A stretch of DNA of 64,000 nucleotides, from positions 1 to 64,000 of the forward strand of contig NZ_OZ061317.1 in the NCBI RefSeq assembly GCF_964063325.1. Reading direction: 5' to 3'. Shown here one piece after another: positions 42,559 through 51,930 of the stretch. How positions within the stretch are numbered: position 1 is the stretch's first letter; each line of letters opens with the position of its first letter. Both the position numbers and the translations under genes were made by a program. The DNA comes from Hafnia alvei (lineage in GTDB: Bacteria > Pseudomonadota > Gammaproteobacteria > Enterobacterales > Enterobacteriaceae). The notes beneath the pieces are model-generated. The model searched no databases. It was not told where the DNA came from and saw only the letters and a program-made list of their open reading frames with translations.

Positions 42559-43760
42559 TGGCGATCGAAAAGGACGCAGCCAGCGACGGCAAAAAAACGC
42601 TCGGCTTGGTGGTGATAGGCATTATGGTTGTTGCCGCCGGTGGCTATCTGGGATGGGGGTGGATGCATCAGTCAGCCACTCCTGAGTCACAGTACAACTT
42701 AAACCGTGTGGCCAACAATGCATCAGTCACCTCACAGGAAAGCCGTCAATATCGCGACTTATTAAAACTGTCCAACCAACAAGGCGCTCAGGAGGCCGAA
42801 AGCGACGGTAATAGCTTTGTGGCCTCACTCAGTGAAAGCCAACGACTAGACGAGACGCCGCTGGTTCCTCACGTTCCCGCAACACCCGTTGCGCTCAATA
42901 CCCAAAGTGATACCTCACCATCCCAAAACGGACAGCAAGGCGGTTTAAACGACGAGCAGAAGCAGCAAATCAACAACCTGCTGACTCAGCTTAGCGCGCG
43001 CTGGCACACCAGTGATATGCAGTTGGCCACCGCGTTTGGCAGTGAGGGCCGAGACGGGCAATCGCCCTTCAGCCAGTGGGCTCAGAGCGTACCTGGGCTG
43101 GCATCTCATGATGCTGCGTCATCCGTGCAAACCACCGCGACATCAACAACAACGCCCGCAGTATCGCGCATCAGCATCCCCGGACTGGTACGTTATCCGG
43201 GCACAATTGACACCGCGATTGACTCAGATAACCCCGAGTCAAAAGTGTTGGCCACCATACCTGCGGGGCAGTTAGCGGGGGCGGTACTGGCGGCACAGAA
43301 CGTTCAGTTGGCAGGGGATGGCGTCATCGTGAACTTTAAAACGCTCGATTTTAAAGGGATGACCTGCACCATCGATGCCTATGCATTGGATGATGAAACT
43401 CAGCGTTCGTCGGTGGCCAGTGATGTTAATCATCGCTATTTCACTCGTATCGTTTTACCCGCCATTGCAAGCGGCATCGGCAAAGTGGGACAGCTGTATG
43501 AGGACAGCAACACACAAATTCTGACGACCAACAGCGGCACCGTGACTGGTCGAACTGGATCACCCGATGGAAAGGCCGTCGCTGGCGTGATTGCTGGCGG
43601 TATCGGGCAACAGACGGCTCAAGTCATGTCGCAGGACGCTTCTCGTCTGCCCGTCACTCAGGTCAATGTTAATCGTCGTCAGGTCGTCTCTATCTTGTTT
43701 ATGAAACCCGTCACTGACAAAGACTGCATACCCGCGCCCGTAGGAGAAAACGCGAAATGA
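42558..43760 (+). CDS. traO: TraO, DotG/IcmE-like channel protein
   Basis: 400 aa. Cytoplasmic N-terminus, one membrane span (residues 15-33, GLVVIGIMVVAAGGYLGWGW), Gln/Ser/Thr-rich linker, and the C-terminal VirB10-like domain (LATIPAGQLAGAVLAAQNVQLAGDGVIVNF, then CTIDAYALDDETQRS). It spans both membranes. Shorter than Legionella DotG because the pentapeptide-type repeat region is lacking, as in other plasmids. ATGA overlap with traP. Confidence 0.92.
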   Translation: MAIEKDAASDGKKTLGLVVIGIMVVAAGGYLGWGWMHQSATPESQYNLNRVANNASVTSQESRQYRDLLKLSNQQGAQEAESDGNSFVASLSESQRLDETPLVPHVPATPVALNTQSDTSPSQNGQQGGLNDEQKQQINNLLTQLSARWHTSDMQLATAFGSEGRDGQSPFSQWAQSVPGLASHDAASSVQTTATSTTTPAVSRISIPGLVRYPGTIDTAIDSDNPESKVLATIPAGQLAGAVLAAQNVQLAGDGVIVNFKTLDFKGMTCTIDAYALDDETQRSSVASDVNHRYFTRIVLPAIASGIGKVGQLYEDSNTQILTTNSGTVTGRTGSPDGKAVAGVIAGGIGQQTAQVMSQDASRLPVTQVNVNRRQVVSILFMKPVTDKDCIPAPVGENAK

Positions 43761-44512
43761 AACCACACTTTGATCCCGAGTTAACCGCGCCCGAACCCTT
43801 GGACGACGATGAGCTCACGGCAGACTCGCCCATTATCTCATCGGATAAGCCTAAAAAGCGTCCGTTATATGACCAGCCCAAAGTTCAAATCGCCGCACTG
43901 GCGATTTTTGCTATTTTGGGGTTAACCTGGAAAATGAGTGGGAGCAGCACACAAGCGCCAGCTCAACCCCAATTCACGGCAGCGCAGCCCGTGGAAACCA
44001 CGAGTCCGGTAGCAGTAACACCACCTCCCATACCTGAATCTTCACCGTCCCCTTCTCAACCGACAGCATTAGACCAAGACACGCCAACAATAGCCCCGCC
44101 CGAGACGCCCACGGACTCTCTCGCAGAGGAAGTCTCGAGGGCGTTAAATTCCCAACAGGTCTACAGCGAGAAAACGCGTGAAGGATTAACGGCATTAGCG
44201 CGCCGCCTTGACCACGTTGAGCAACAGCTCTCAGAGATACAAAAGACGCGTCAGGCCCCCACGGTCATTGCGGCACCGACCCAAACGGCATCGATGGCCA
44301 AAACCCCAGTAACGTCGACTAAAACGTCAGCGAAAACACGCTGGTCAGGAAATAAGGCGAAGATTAACAGCCTGTATCCCGGACTGGCATGGGTGACGTG
44401 GCAAGGCAGCAGCTGGGCATTAAGACCCGGTGACCACTTTGCCGGCGCGACGGTTTTACGCATCGATGAAAGCAAACGTGAAGTGGTGACCTCATCGGGC
44501 GTCATTCGTTAA
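43757..44512 (+). CDS. traP: TraP, DotF/IcmG-like inner-membrane protein
   Basis: 251 aa: acidic cytoplasmic N-terminus (residues 1-30), one membrane span (about 36-53), a Pro/Ser/Thr-rich linker, a coiled coil (LTALARRLDHVEQQLSEIQ), and a C-terminal beta domain (INSLYPGLAWVTWQGSSWALRPGD). Same layout as TraP of R64 and DotF. Periplasmic accessory component. Confidence 0.85.
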   Translation: MKPHFDPELTAPEPLDDDELTADSPIISSDKPKKRPLYDQPKVQIAALAIFAILGLTWKMSGSSTQAPAQPQFTAAQPVETTSPVAVTPPPIPESSPSPSQPTALDQDTPTIAPPETPTDSLAEEVSRALNSQQVYSEKTREGLTALARRLDHVEQQLSEIQKTRQAPTVIAAPTQTASMAKTPVTSTKTSAKTRWSGNKAKINSLYPGLAWVTWQGSSWALRPGDHFAGATVLRIDESKREVVTSSGVIR

Positions 44513-44521
44513 GGAGAGGAT

Positions 44522-45052
44522 ATGGACTTTGTCCAGATGTTGGCCAATGCGGCAAACAGTTTATCCGCTATCACAACGCAACTGGTTCTGGCCATCGCAG
44601 GCGTCGGTGGCATCGCCCTTATCATTCTTTATCTGTCTGGTCAGGCGGGACGAACTCGGCGCGGTCAGCGAGCTGACTCCGCTGGCACCTTTCTCGCTGT
44701 CCTACTACTCGGGTGTTGCATCATCAGCATTGAGAGCGTTGTTAATGCTGGCGCCAATCAGTTTGCGTTAGGTGCCGTGACATACGATGCCATCTCGTAT
44801 GTACCGGAGGCCCGTTATGGTCCCGCAGCCCAAGCGGTCAATGCGGGCCTAACCGTCTTGCAGACGGTGGGATGGTTTTTTGTTCTCAATGGACTGTTGC
44901 GCCTGCGACGGTCTCAAAAAGACGGTCACACCGGGCTATCACGCGGTGATGACATCACATCAGGTATCAAGCGCTTCGTTTGCGGCGTGCTTTTAATCTG
45001 CAATCCGGCGGTGCTTAACGCCATTCAAAACACAATCAATATTCACTGGTAA
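44522..45052 (+). CDS. traQ: TraQ, IcmC/DotE-like membrane protein
   Basis: 176 aa with four membrane spans (about residues 18-40, 52-72, 105-123, 150-168). AAGGAG before the ATG. In R64, TraQ and TraR are small polytopic proteins related to IcmC/DotE and IcmD/DotP; order and size agree. Confidence 0.8.
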   Translation: MDFVQMLANAANSLSAITTQLVLAIAGVGGIALIILYLSGQAGRTRRGQRADSAGTFLAVLLLGCCIISIESVVNAGANQFALGAVTYDAISYVPEARYGPAAQAVNAGLTVLQTVGWFFVLNGLLRLRRSQKDGHTGLSRGDDITSGIKRFVCGVLLICNPAVLNAIQNTINIHW

Positions 45053-45067
45053 TAATTAAGGAATACT

Positions 45068-45466
45068 ATGAAAACGTTGAAAAATATCATGCTGTGGTCT
45101 GCAGTAGAACTTTCCCTGCGCGTTTATCAACTTCGCCGCCGCACTTCACTGTGGTTAAGCGGGCTGTTATTAAGCGCACTGGCCAGTCAACCTGCCCACG
45201 CCGCTGGCGATGACCTGAGTGGCATGGTGAATAGCGGACTGGGATTTTTCACGGACATTAAACAGCCGCTACTCGATGCGGCTCCCGTGATTGGGATCAT
45301 CTTCATCATTTTGGCACTGCTGATGATGCGCTGGAAAAAGAACAACCCACAAATCAAACCGTGGGAGATTGCCGTGATGTTTGGCATTGGCCTGTTCTTA
45401 TTAGCGCTGAGCCAGATTGTCAGTCGTGGTCAGAAACAGATGGGGCTAAACCCAGTAGGAATTTAA
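45068..45466 (+). CDS. traR: TraR, IcmD/DotP-like membrane protein
   Basis: 132 aa. A hydrophobic stretch with AHA at about residue 45 may be a signal sequence with a long Arg-rich front. Two membrane spans follow (about residues 70-90 and 98-115), with the NNPQIKPWEI loop between. IcmD-type layout. A perfect hairpin 8 nt after its stop (45474-45498) separates it from the next genes. Confidence 0.78.
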   Translation: MKTLKNIMLWSAVELSLRVYQLRRRTSLWLSGLLLSALASQPAHAAGDDLSGMVNSGLGFFTDIKQPLLDAAPVIGIIFIILALLMMRWKKNNPQIKPWEIAVMFGIGLFLLALSQIVSRGQKQMGLNPVGI

Positions 45467-45473
45467 TGAACAG

Positions 45474-45498
45474 AACTCCCCGACATTGTCGGGGAGTT
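45474..45498 (+). terminator. Perfect hairpin after traR
   Basis: AACTCCCCGAC (45474-45484) and GTCGGGGAGTT (45488-45498), 3-nt loop. Only TTTC follows, so it may attenuate rather than end transcription. It is the only strong hairpin inside the traH-traY series. Confidence 0.6.
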
Positions 45499-45521
45499 TC
45501 ATCAGTAATAAAGGAATAGAA

Positions 45522-45980
45522 ATGGATAACTTCATAAAATCCTATTCTTCAATCTGGCGTAAAACTATTGATTACACCTATCTATTTGATCACAGGAAGA
45601 TGTCGAACAGTGAGGTTGTGCTATGCATGATATGGATTGTGCTATACGCATTACCGCTACTCGCTTATGTGATTTTTCTACTAAATCCATTCCCGACAAA
45701 CAATCAGTTTGGAGAACACCCCCTTGTAACTGTGTGGGGCGCAATGCTTGTTATGTCAATCAGTGGGGTGTTATTTAGTACAGTGGTGATTAAATTGCTT
45801 TCAGCGAAACTGCCCTGCATACCTCATGATGCCTACAAAAAACACCCGTTTATAGCAACCCTTGTTTTTTATACATTGGGGGTTTTGTTTATATATGTAT
45901 TCACAGAATGCTTTGTACCTTTATTAATGGAATCAATACTAAGAGCTCGCGAGATAATCCCCATGCCAATAGCATCTTAA
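45522..45980 (+). CDS. Small membrane protein 1 at the traS position
   Basis: 152 aa from ATG 45522 (AAGG upstream). Four hydrophobic segments (around residues 34-56, 70-90, 110-130). AT rich compared with flanking tra genes. It appears to be a divergent paralogue of the next protein: both have an N-terminal I-x-Y-S-x-x-W-K segment and a shared LLSxK-x-x-x-IP ... R/K-ATLxFY-L-x-x-LFI pattern at the C-terminus. R64 has traS here. Function unknown. Confidence 0.65.
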   Translation: MDNFIKSYSSIWRKTIDYTYLFDHRKMSNSEVVLCMIWIVLYALPLLAYVIFLLNPFPTNNQFGEHPLVTVWGAMLVMSISGVLFSTVVIKLLSAKLPCIPHDAYKKHPFIATLVFYTLGVLFIYVFTECFVPLLMESILRAREIIPMPIAS

Positions 45981-46027
45981 TCACACAAAAATGAAGTTTC
46001 GTTAAATATTTTAAATAAGGAGTTATC

Positions 46028-46423
46028 GTGCGCCACCTACCCAATAGATATTCAATATTTTGGAAATGGTTTATTGGCGATACCGACCCAAGGGTGAAAA
46101 TACCGCTTATAAAATCAGTCATTTTAGTCGGCGTTTTATTTTTAATTTACATTCCATTATTTATTCTTACCTACCTGTTTTTTTACCAAGAGGCAATACC
46201 GTATGAATTAAGTTTTAAAGAAGTGTGTGTTTTTGGCTTATTGATATTACTCATATCTACCCAATGCGCAAACATTGGCCTTAAATCACTGGCGCTATTA
46301 TCGACAAAAATAAAATTCATTCCATATTATGATCGCCCTATCCGAGCAACAATAATTTTCTACCTTTTAACAATGCTATTCATCACCCTCATCTCCTTAG
46401 CTTTAAAAGCCATCGTTTCTTAA
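46028..46423 (+). CDS. Small membrane protein 2 at the traS position
   Basis: 131 aa, GTG start at 46028 with AAGGAG 6 nt upstream. Three or four membrane spans (about residues 28-52, 66-86, 105-128). AT rich. Probable tandem duplicate, strongly diverged, of the preceding gene. Small membrane proteins in conjugation operons often serve exclusion or fertility control; that is inference. Confidence 0.65.
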   Translation: MRHLPNRYSIFWKWFIGDTDPRVKIPLIKSVILVGVLFLIYIPLFILTYLFFYQEAIPYELSFKEVCVFGLLILLISTQCANIGLKSLALLSTKIKFIPYYDRPIRATIIFYLLTMLFITLISLALKAIVS

Positions 46424-46459
46424 GCATTCATTTTCCATTCACTACGCCAAAGAGGCTAT

Positions 46460-47068
46460 ATGCTTGAACTCGATCTTAAACACACCATTGCCGGTGACTC
46501 GCCTGAAGAAAAAGGTGCGCTTAAAAATGCCCATGCGCAATCATTGGGCTGCGAATGCGAATATTGTGGCTATCCTTCTGGCCACAATACGGCAATACAC
46601 CGTGATGGAAACCCGCTCAATCGCGATGACAGTAATCTCACGGTAGTCGATCCGTTTTGTCGCGCATGGAAAGAACTCAATACGCTCAACGCAGACAGCG
46701 CAGTCATGGCAATCCTACCCGGCCTGTCACCTGAAGATATCAGCCACTTCCAGCGCACGTTGTATGTCGCACTTCGTTGTGACGATGAGCAGACGCGAAA
46801 GGATGCCCAACAGCTGTTGGAATGGCTTACTGAGCACAAAACGCTGGCTGAAAAGCGCTTTGATACCTCACATCCCGGTGCTTTTGCGCAGGCGTTACAC
46901 AGGACGGCACCCTTACAACGCAACGGGACACGGGCTGCATGGCACAGCCTATCACCGGTGCTAAATCCCGCTCGTCTGCCAGACCCTGCTGATTTAACCC
47001 CACTCGAATCCACCCCTGATTGGTGGCCATTGATGTATCAACATTACCGCAAGCAAGGTGGAGCATGA
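46460..47068 (+). CDS. traT: TraT, IcmJ/DotN-like zinc protein
   Basis: 202 aa. N-terminal zinc site of HNH/IcmJ type: CECEYCGYPSGHNTAIHRDGN (residues 30-50) and DPFCRAWKELN (64-74). C-terminal region helical, ending in DWWPLMYQHYRKQGG. DotN binds the coupling protein DotL in Legionella; TraT probably does so with TrbC. ATGA overlap with traU. Different from the F TraT exclusion lipoprotein. Confidence 0.85.
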   Translation: MLELDLKHTIAGDSPEEKGALKNAHAQSLGCECEYCGYPSGHNTAIHRDGNPLNRDDSNLTVVDPFCRAWKELNTLNADSAVMAILPGLSPEDISHFQRTLYVALRCDDEQTRKDAQQLLEWLTEHKTLAEKRFDTSHPGAFAQALHRTAPLQRNGTRAAWHSLSPVLNPARLPDPADLTPLESTPDWWPLMYQHYRKQGGA

Positions 47069-50000
47069 TCCTCGATAAAATTGAAGACGCACTGGCGTGG
47101 CTGTCACGCTACACGCTGGGCCAAAACTTCGCAGACTATTGTGACCTGCGCACCGTTATCGGCTTAACAGACGATGACAAAATCCGCCATCCGTCTATGG
47201 ATGCGGCCTACATTCAGACGACCAAGAATAATGACTTTGTCAGCTGTCTGGAAATTAAGGGCGCATTTCGAGATTTCAGCTTTGAAGAATCCCCCGAAGG
47301 ACAACCCCCTAAGTCAGGCACATTTCAGTTCTTTTATACCCATCTGGCCGACAAGCTGACAGGTGATTTTAAAGCATTAGGTTATAAGCTCAGTGTTGTG
47401 TTTGAACACGATCCCGATCGTGGAAAAGAAGAAATGACCGAGCTCATGAAGCCGCTGCGCCGCGGATGGAAGCACCTGCATCTGGATATGGACGACGTGG
47501 CACAAGAGCGTATCGAAAAGATGTCGCCCTATATGGCGCGTGAGCGGGTTTTTCTAGTGGTGTATACCGCCATCGGTGCCCTGCCTGCCGATGAACACAA
47601 AAACGAAATCCGCAGACAAAACGCGCTGGGTGAATTACCTGAAGCGCGATTCTCACAAAACCCGATCTACTCTGAATTTGAAGGTTTAAAACTTCGTCAT
47701 GATGCATTTCTAGACAAGCTTATCTTCGACATGAACGCAGGAAACAACGGTGTGTCTGTCCGTCTTATGGATGCGCACGAAACAGGCCGCATCATTCGTG
47801 ATGAAATCGAAAAAAGCAGCACGTCACCGTACTGGCAACCTTTACTTCCCGGTGATCGCGTCATGCCACATGGCAAAATACGAGGTGATGGCAAAGATAT
47901 CAGTGCATGTCTTGCCCCTCACCTGAACTATCAATACTGCGATACCCAAGTCTCCACAGAAGGGGCCATTGTGGAAGTAGACGGGTTCTTCCACGGTCAA
48001 CTGGCCATGACGTTATTCCCGCAGCGGCCGCAAATCTTCCCCGAACTCTTTGCCAACGTCCCCCGTCAGGTGCCGTGGCGTTTACGGTTCGATATTATGC
48101 CGGGCGGTGCCTCACAGCTCGGTTATAAAAATTTCCTATTAACCTTTCTGGCGATTATCCCTGCCCTGCGTCAACAGTATGAATCCGTACAGTGGTTGCT
48201 GGAGCAGGATAAAAAGGACCCGATTGTCGTATTAAGCATTACCGCCAGTACGTGGCACCGCGACAATAAAGCGCTGCAGCGTAATCTCACCCTGCTCAAG
48301 AAATCACTGCAGGGGTGGGGGATCACTGATGTCACGGGAACCTTTGGTGATCCGGTGCGTGCATGGATATCAACACTACCCGCAGTTTCCAGCTATAGCG
48401 GCCCTAACCTGATGTTCTCTACCCTGTCTGACGCATTACGCCTGTTACCGCTGCAGCAGCCGTGCAGTCCCTGGTCTGAAGGCAACGTTGTCTATCTGAC
48501 TCCGGGGCGCAAACCGTTCGTCATAAAGTTAGCCAGTCCTTTGCAGGAGAAACACACCGAGATCATTATGGGGCCACCCGGCTCAGGTAAGTCGGTGATC
48601 GCTAACAGTAGCCATCTCTCGTTTCTGGCCAACAGCAATATTGATATTCCCTTTATGTTACTCATCGATAAGGGATACACCACGCAAGGGTTCTACGACA
48701 TCGTCCATGATGCGCTGCCAGACGACGCGAAACATAAAATTGTCAGTATTGTTCTGAAAAATACCGCTGAGCACTGCCGTAATCCGATGGATATCCAGCT
48801 GGGATTAAAAGCCCCGCTAAGTACAGAGCGTGATTACATTTTGAGCTTACTCAAAAGCTTATGCGCAGACCCAGCGACCGGATTGCCGCCTGACCCTACC
48901 AGCTGCGCCGATATTCTTGGGAGGATTGTCGATAGTGCTTTCAAAGAAAAGGGAGAAATTAACCCGACGCGCTATGGGGCAGGGCTTGTTCCTGAAGTTG
49001 ATCGTGCACTCGAAGAAAGCGAAATTCTTCATGCTTACTCGCCAGAATGGTGGGTGTCGGCAACATGGTATGAAGTCCGCGATATGTTGTTTGATAAAGG
49101 CTATGTCTCGGAAGCGACACTGGCACAGTCACAGGCGGTGCCGCTACTAAACGACCTGCAGAATGAACTTAGCAAAAAAGAGCTAGCCGATAATTTTGTT
49201 GGCGTGACACGACCAGGAACTCAAGAATCCTTACTGCAGTATGTTTCACGGTGTCTGGCCAAAGCCCTGACCGACTATCCCCTGCTGTCAGGTAGAACTC
49301 GGCTTATATTCAGTCCAGAAACCCGTATTGCGATTGTCGATGTCAATAACGTCGCTGGAAAACCCACACCGGAAGGCAAATTAAAGACCGGCATCATGTA
49401 TCAATTTGCGCGTCAGATTGGCGGAGGAAATGACTTTTACCTGCCGCAAATTCAGGATGAACTTTATGCCAATCTTGATCCTCGCTACATCCCGTTGCAC
49501 CGCAAACGTATTGAACAGTTGGATCAGGAAACCAAACTGATATTCATCGATGAAATGCACAATATCAAAGGAGTACAGGTGTTGTGGGATGCGCTGCAGA
49601 CCGAAGACCGTGAGCAACGTAAGTTCGGTGTACGCACGGTTTTTGCTTCTCAATATCCTGATGACTACCCGCCTGATCTGCTTGAGTCAGCGAACTCCGT
49701 CTACATGATGCGCGTCCGTGAGAAAGATTTTTCACTACTCACCAAAGCCTATCAAATTCCGGAGATAACCCTGCGGCGTCTGCTGACAACCCCACCGGGC
49801 GCAGCGCCTGATGGTTCGGGAACCACCTTTTTGGGCATCTTCAAAACCTCACGCGGCAATGTTGCGCAATTGCTCAAACACGCCGTTGGACCTCGCGAAC
49901 TGTGGGCGCTGAACTCAACGCCCGCTGACCGTGCCTTGAGGAAACGACTCACTGAAAAACTAGGGTCGCATGTCGCCCGTGAACTGCTGGCCACAAAATT

Positions 50001-50127
50001 TCCTCGCGGAAGCGCCAGCGCGCAACTTAACCACATGAAAGATAAGGCAAGTAATGAGGATGACACCAGCGTGGTCAATCTCCTTGCCAATCAACTCCTC
50101 AGCGATTACGGCTACCTGCAAGGGTGA
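47065..50127 (+). CDS. traU: TraU, DotO/IcmB-like VirB4-class ATPase
   Basis: 1020 aa from ATG 47065 (GGAG 5 nt upstream; ATGA overlap with traT). Walker A GPPGSGKS at residues 503-510, Walker B LIFIDEMHN around 825-833, and a following RKFGVRTVFASQYPDDYPP motif. Length agrees with R64 TraU. The main inner-membrane energiser of the type IVB machine. Confidence 0.95.
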   Translation: MILDKIEDALAWLSRYTLGQNFADYCDLRTVIGLTDDDKIRHPSMDAAYIQTTKNNDFVSCLEIKGAFRDFSFEESPEGQPPKSGTFQFFYTHLADKLTGDFKALGYKLSVVFEHDPDRGKEEMTELMKPLRRGWKHLHLDMDDVAQERIEKMSPYMARERVFLVVYTAIGALPADEHKNEIRRQNALGELPEARFSQNPIYSEFEGLKLRHDAFLDKLIFDMNAGNNGVSVRLMDAHETGRIIRDEIEKSSTSPYWQPLLPGDRVMPHGKIRGDGKDISACLAPHLNYQYCDTQVSTEGAIVEVDGFFHGQLAMTLFPQRPQIFPELFANVPRQVPWRLRFDIMPGGASQLGYKNFLLTFLAIIPALRQQYESVQWLLEQDKKDPIVVLSITASTWHRDNKALQRNLTLLKKSLQGWGITDVTGTFGDPVRAWISTLPAVSSYSGPNLMFSTLSDALRLLPLQQPCSPWSEGNVVYLTPGRKPFVIKLASPLQEKHTEIIMGPPGSGKSVIANSSHLSFLANSNIDIPFMLLIDKGYTTQGFYDIVHDALPDDAKHKIVSIVLKNTAEHCRNPMDIQLGLKAPLSTERDYILSLLKSLCADPATGLPPDPTSCADILGRIVDSAFKEKGEINPTRYGAGLVPEVDRALEESEILHAYSPEWWVSATWYEVRDMLFDKGYVSEATLAQSQAVPLLNDLQNELSKKELADNFVGVTRPGTQESLLQYVSRCLAKALTDYPLLSGRTRLIFSPETRIAIVDVNNVAGKPTPEGKLKTGIMYQFARQIGGGNDFYLPQIQDELYANLDPRYIPLHRKRIEQLDQETKLIFIDEMHNIKGVQVLWDALQTEDREQRKFGVRTVFASQYPDDYPPDLLESANSVYMMRVREKDFSLLTKAYQIPEITLRRLLTTPPGAAPDGSGTTFLGIFKTSRGNVAQLLKHAVGPRELWALNSTPADRALRKRLTEKLGSHVARELLATKFPRGSASAQLNHMKDKASNEDDTSVVNLLANQLLSDYGYLQG

Positions 50128-50144
50128 CAAACAGAGAGCGTAAA

Positions 50145-51365
50145 ATGGACAAAAAAACTCACCGATATACCCGCCCCGCTATTTTCACGATATCCCTGAT
50201 TTCATTACTCGTTACCACGCCAACGTGGGCCGCTACGGTTAACGTAAACAGTAGCGTGCCTATTTCGCGCGATGTTATGCCTCAACTTCGCGCGGCTAAT
50301 GGCACATTAACCGAGATATCGACGACGCAGCATCAGGTGGGCGCGGCCATCAATGCCAACGGCGACAAAATATCTTCTATGATCGAGCAGGCAGAGCAAT
50401 CAAGAGCAACACAGGATAGCTTCGCGCGCCAGTCTGAACGGCTTGAACAAGCACGACGAAGCTTTGCCGTTCCTGAAACGATTTGTACAGAATCTACCTC
50501 GGGAGCAGCGGCCCGCGTCAATAGTCAAGCCCGTGCCACGCAGAGCGGCTATTCGCGGGGCGGCGGCGTCAGTAATAGTCAGTTGAAGACGGCCTTAACC
50601 GAAGCCACACCGGCACCAGAACAGGTGCAATATCAGAGCGCAGCCCTACACGGGCAGTGGTGCGATGCCACAGATTATGCGGCTTACGGCGGTACCGATT
50701 TGTGTCCAAGCGTATCGCAGTATCCGGGCGGTGATAAGCAGTTAGCGTCTTTACTCGACGGTGCCGGAAAGGTGGGCAAAACGCCTGATTTGACGTTCAC
50801 GCAGACTCAGATTGACGCTGCCGTCGCCTACACCCTCAATACCACCGCACCTTCAGCGGGGCGTCAATTAGGTAAAGGAGAGGTCAAAACGGCCTCGGGT
50901 AAGCAGTATGCAGGTCTAATGACACAGTACGAGGGCATCATGGATGCGGCCCGCGAACCGCAAATGGCCATGATTGCTGCAAGTTCTCCGAATGCGGCCA
51001 CTAAAGATGCCTTGAAAGACGCGCTTAAGGTGCCATCGGCACAAAGTTACTTTAATGACACCGCATCGCAACAGGCGCAATCATCCGGTCAAATGTCTCA
51101 GCGTGAATTTGAATCATTCGAAGTGGGAAGGCGCTATGCCAATACTGCCTACTTAGCTGACCTGCAGCAGATGGAAGGTGACAACCTTGTTCGCGAGCAA
51201 ATTCGTGTGCAAAACCTGGGTAACTGGCTGGCGTTAGGCATTAAGCACGAACAGGAAAAAAGCAACATTCTGGTCGGTCAGCAGCTGGCGCTGATGGCCA
51301 CAGAACATTACCGACCGCAGTTGGCTGGCAAGATGGAACAAGTTAAAGCGGGGGCTGCGCGATGA
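50145..51365 (+). CDS. traW: TraW, periplasmic transfer protein
   Basis: 406 aa from ATG 50145 (GAGAG upstream). Signal peptide with cleavage after about residue 29 (TWA/AT). Coiled-coil-like segment (IEQAEQSRATQDSFARQSERLEQ), Cys residues at ICTES, WCDATD and LCPSV, and a helical C-terminus. Size and location match R64 TraW. The R64 gene traV, between traU and traW, is not present here. ATGA overlap with traX. Confidence 0.85.
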   Translation: MDKKTHRYTRPAIFTISLISLLVTTPTWAATVNVNSSVPISRDVMPQLRAANGTLTEISTTQHQVGAAINANGDKISSMIEQAEQSRATQDSFARQSERLEQARRSFAVPETICTESTSGAAARVNSQARATQSGYSRGGGVSNSQLKTALTEATPAPEQVQYQSAALHGQWCDATDYAAYGGTDLCPSVSQYPGGDKQLASLLDGAGKVGKTPDLTFTQTQIDAAVAYTLNTTAPSAGRQLGKGEVKTASGKQYAGLMTQYEGIMDAAREPQMAMIAASSPNAATKDALKDALKVPSAQSYFNDTASQQAQSSGQMSQREFESFEVGRRYANTAYLADLQQMEGDNLVREQIRVQNLGNWLALGIKHEQEKSNILVGQQLALMATEHYRPQLAGKMEQVKAGAAR

Positions 51366-51880
51366 AGATAAAAACCGGCCTGTATTTTCTGGCCAACCTC
51401 TTTGTTCCGCTATCTGAAGCACGCTACACCAAAAACCGTATTATTCCTTCACTGGGTAAGCAACTGCAGCGCATGCGTGTGGCCAGAAAACTTATTGCGC
51501 GGCGTCGCCGGCAGCCCGAGTTAAGTTGGCAGGAAGCTGTAACAGCCAGCGGCATGGATATCGAGGCTATCGAACGCCAGCAGATCCGACGTAAACGGCT
51601 TTATCTGGTGATGAGCGCTATCCCCGCCCTATTGGCCTTCGGTTTACTGTTAGCCGTACTCGCCAGCGGGATATCGACTTTCTCATTACTGTTGCGAGCG
51701 AGTGTGATTATGGTGGTCTTGTTGGGACTGAGCAGTATTCCTTTTCTGCAGGCCATTGTCTGTACGTGGCGGCTCTGGCAGCTGCGTGAGCAACGGGTAA
51801 ATACAGGTGAAAAAGGCACCTTCACTGATTTTCGTCATGAAACTCCGTGGATACGCATGACCTTATTTCCTTGGCGTTAG
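51362..51880 (+). CDS. traX: TraX, inner-membrane transfer protein
   Basis: 172 aa. Basic N-terminal half with a short helix-turn like KQLQRMRVARKLIARRRRQP, then two membrane spans (about residues 80-103 and 108-130) and a polar tail. Corresponds to R64 TraX by order and size, not to the F pilin acetylase TraX. Confidence 0.8.
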   Translation: MKIKTGLYFLANLFVPLSEARYTKNRIIPSLGKQLQRMRVARKLIARRRRQPELSWQEAVTASGMDIEAIERQQIRRKRLYLVMSAIPALLAFGLLLAVLASGISTFSLLLRASVIMVVLLGLSSIPFLQAIVCTWRLWQLREQRVNTGEKGTFTDFRHETPWIRMTLFPWR

Positions 51881-51930
51881 CGCCTCCCTCCCTGTCTTGC
51901 ATCAACGGTCGTTCAGGCCGAGGTCAAAAT

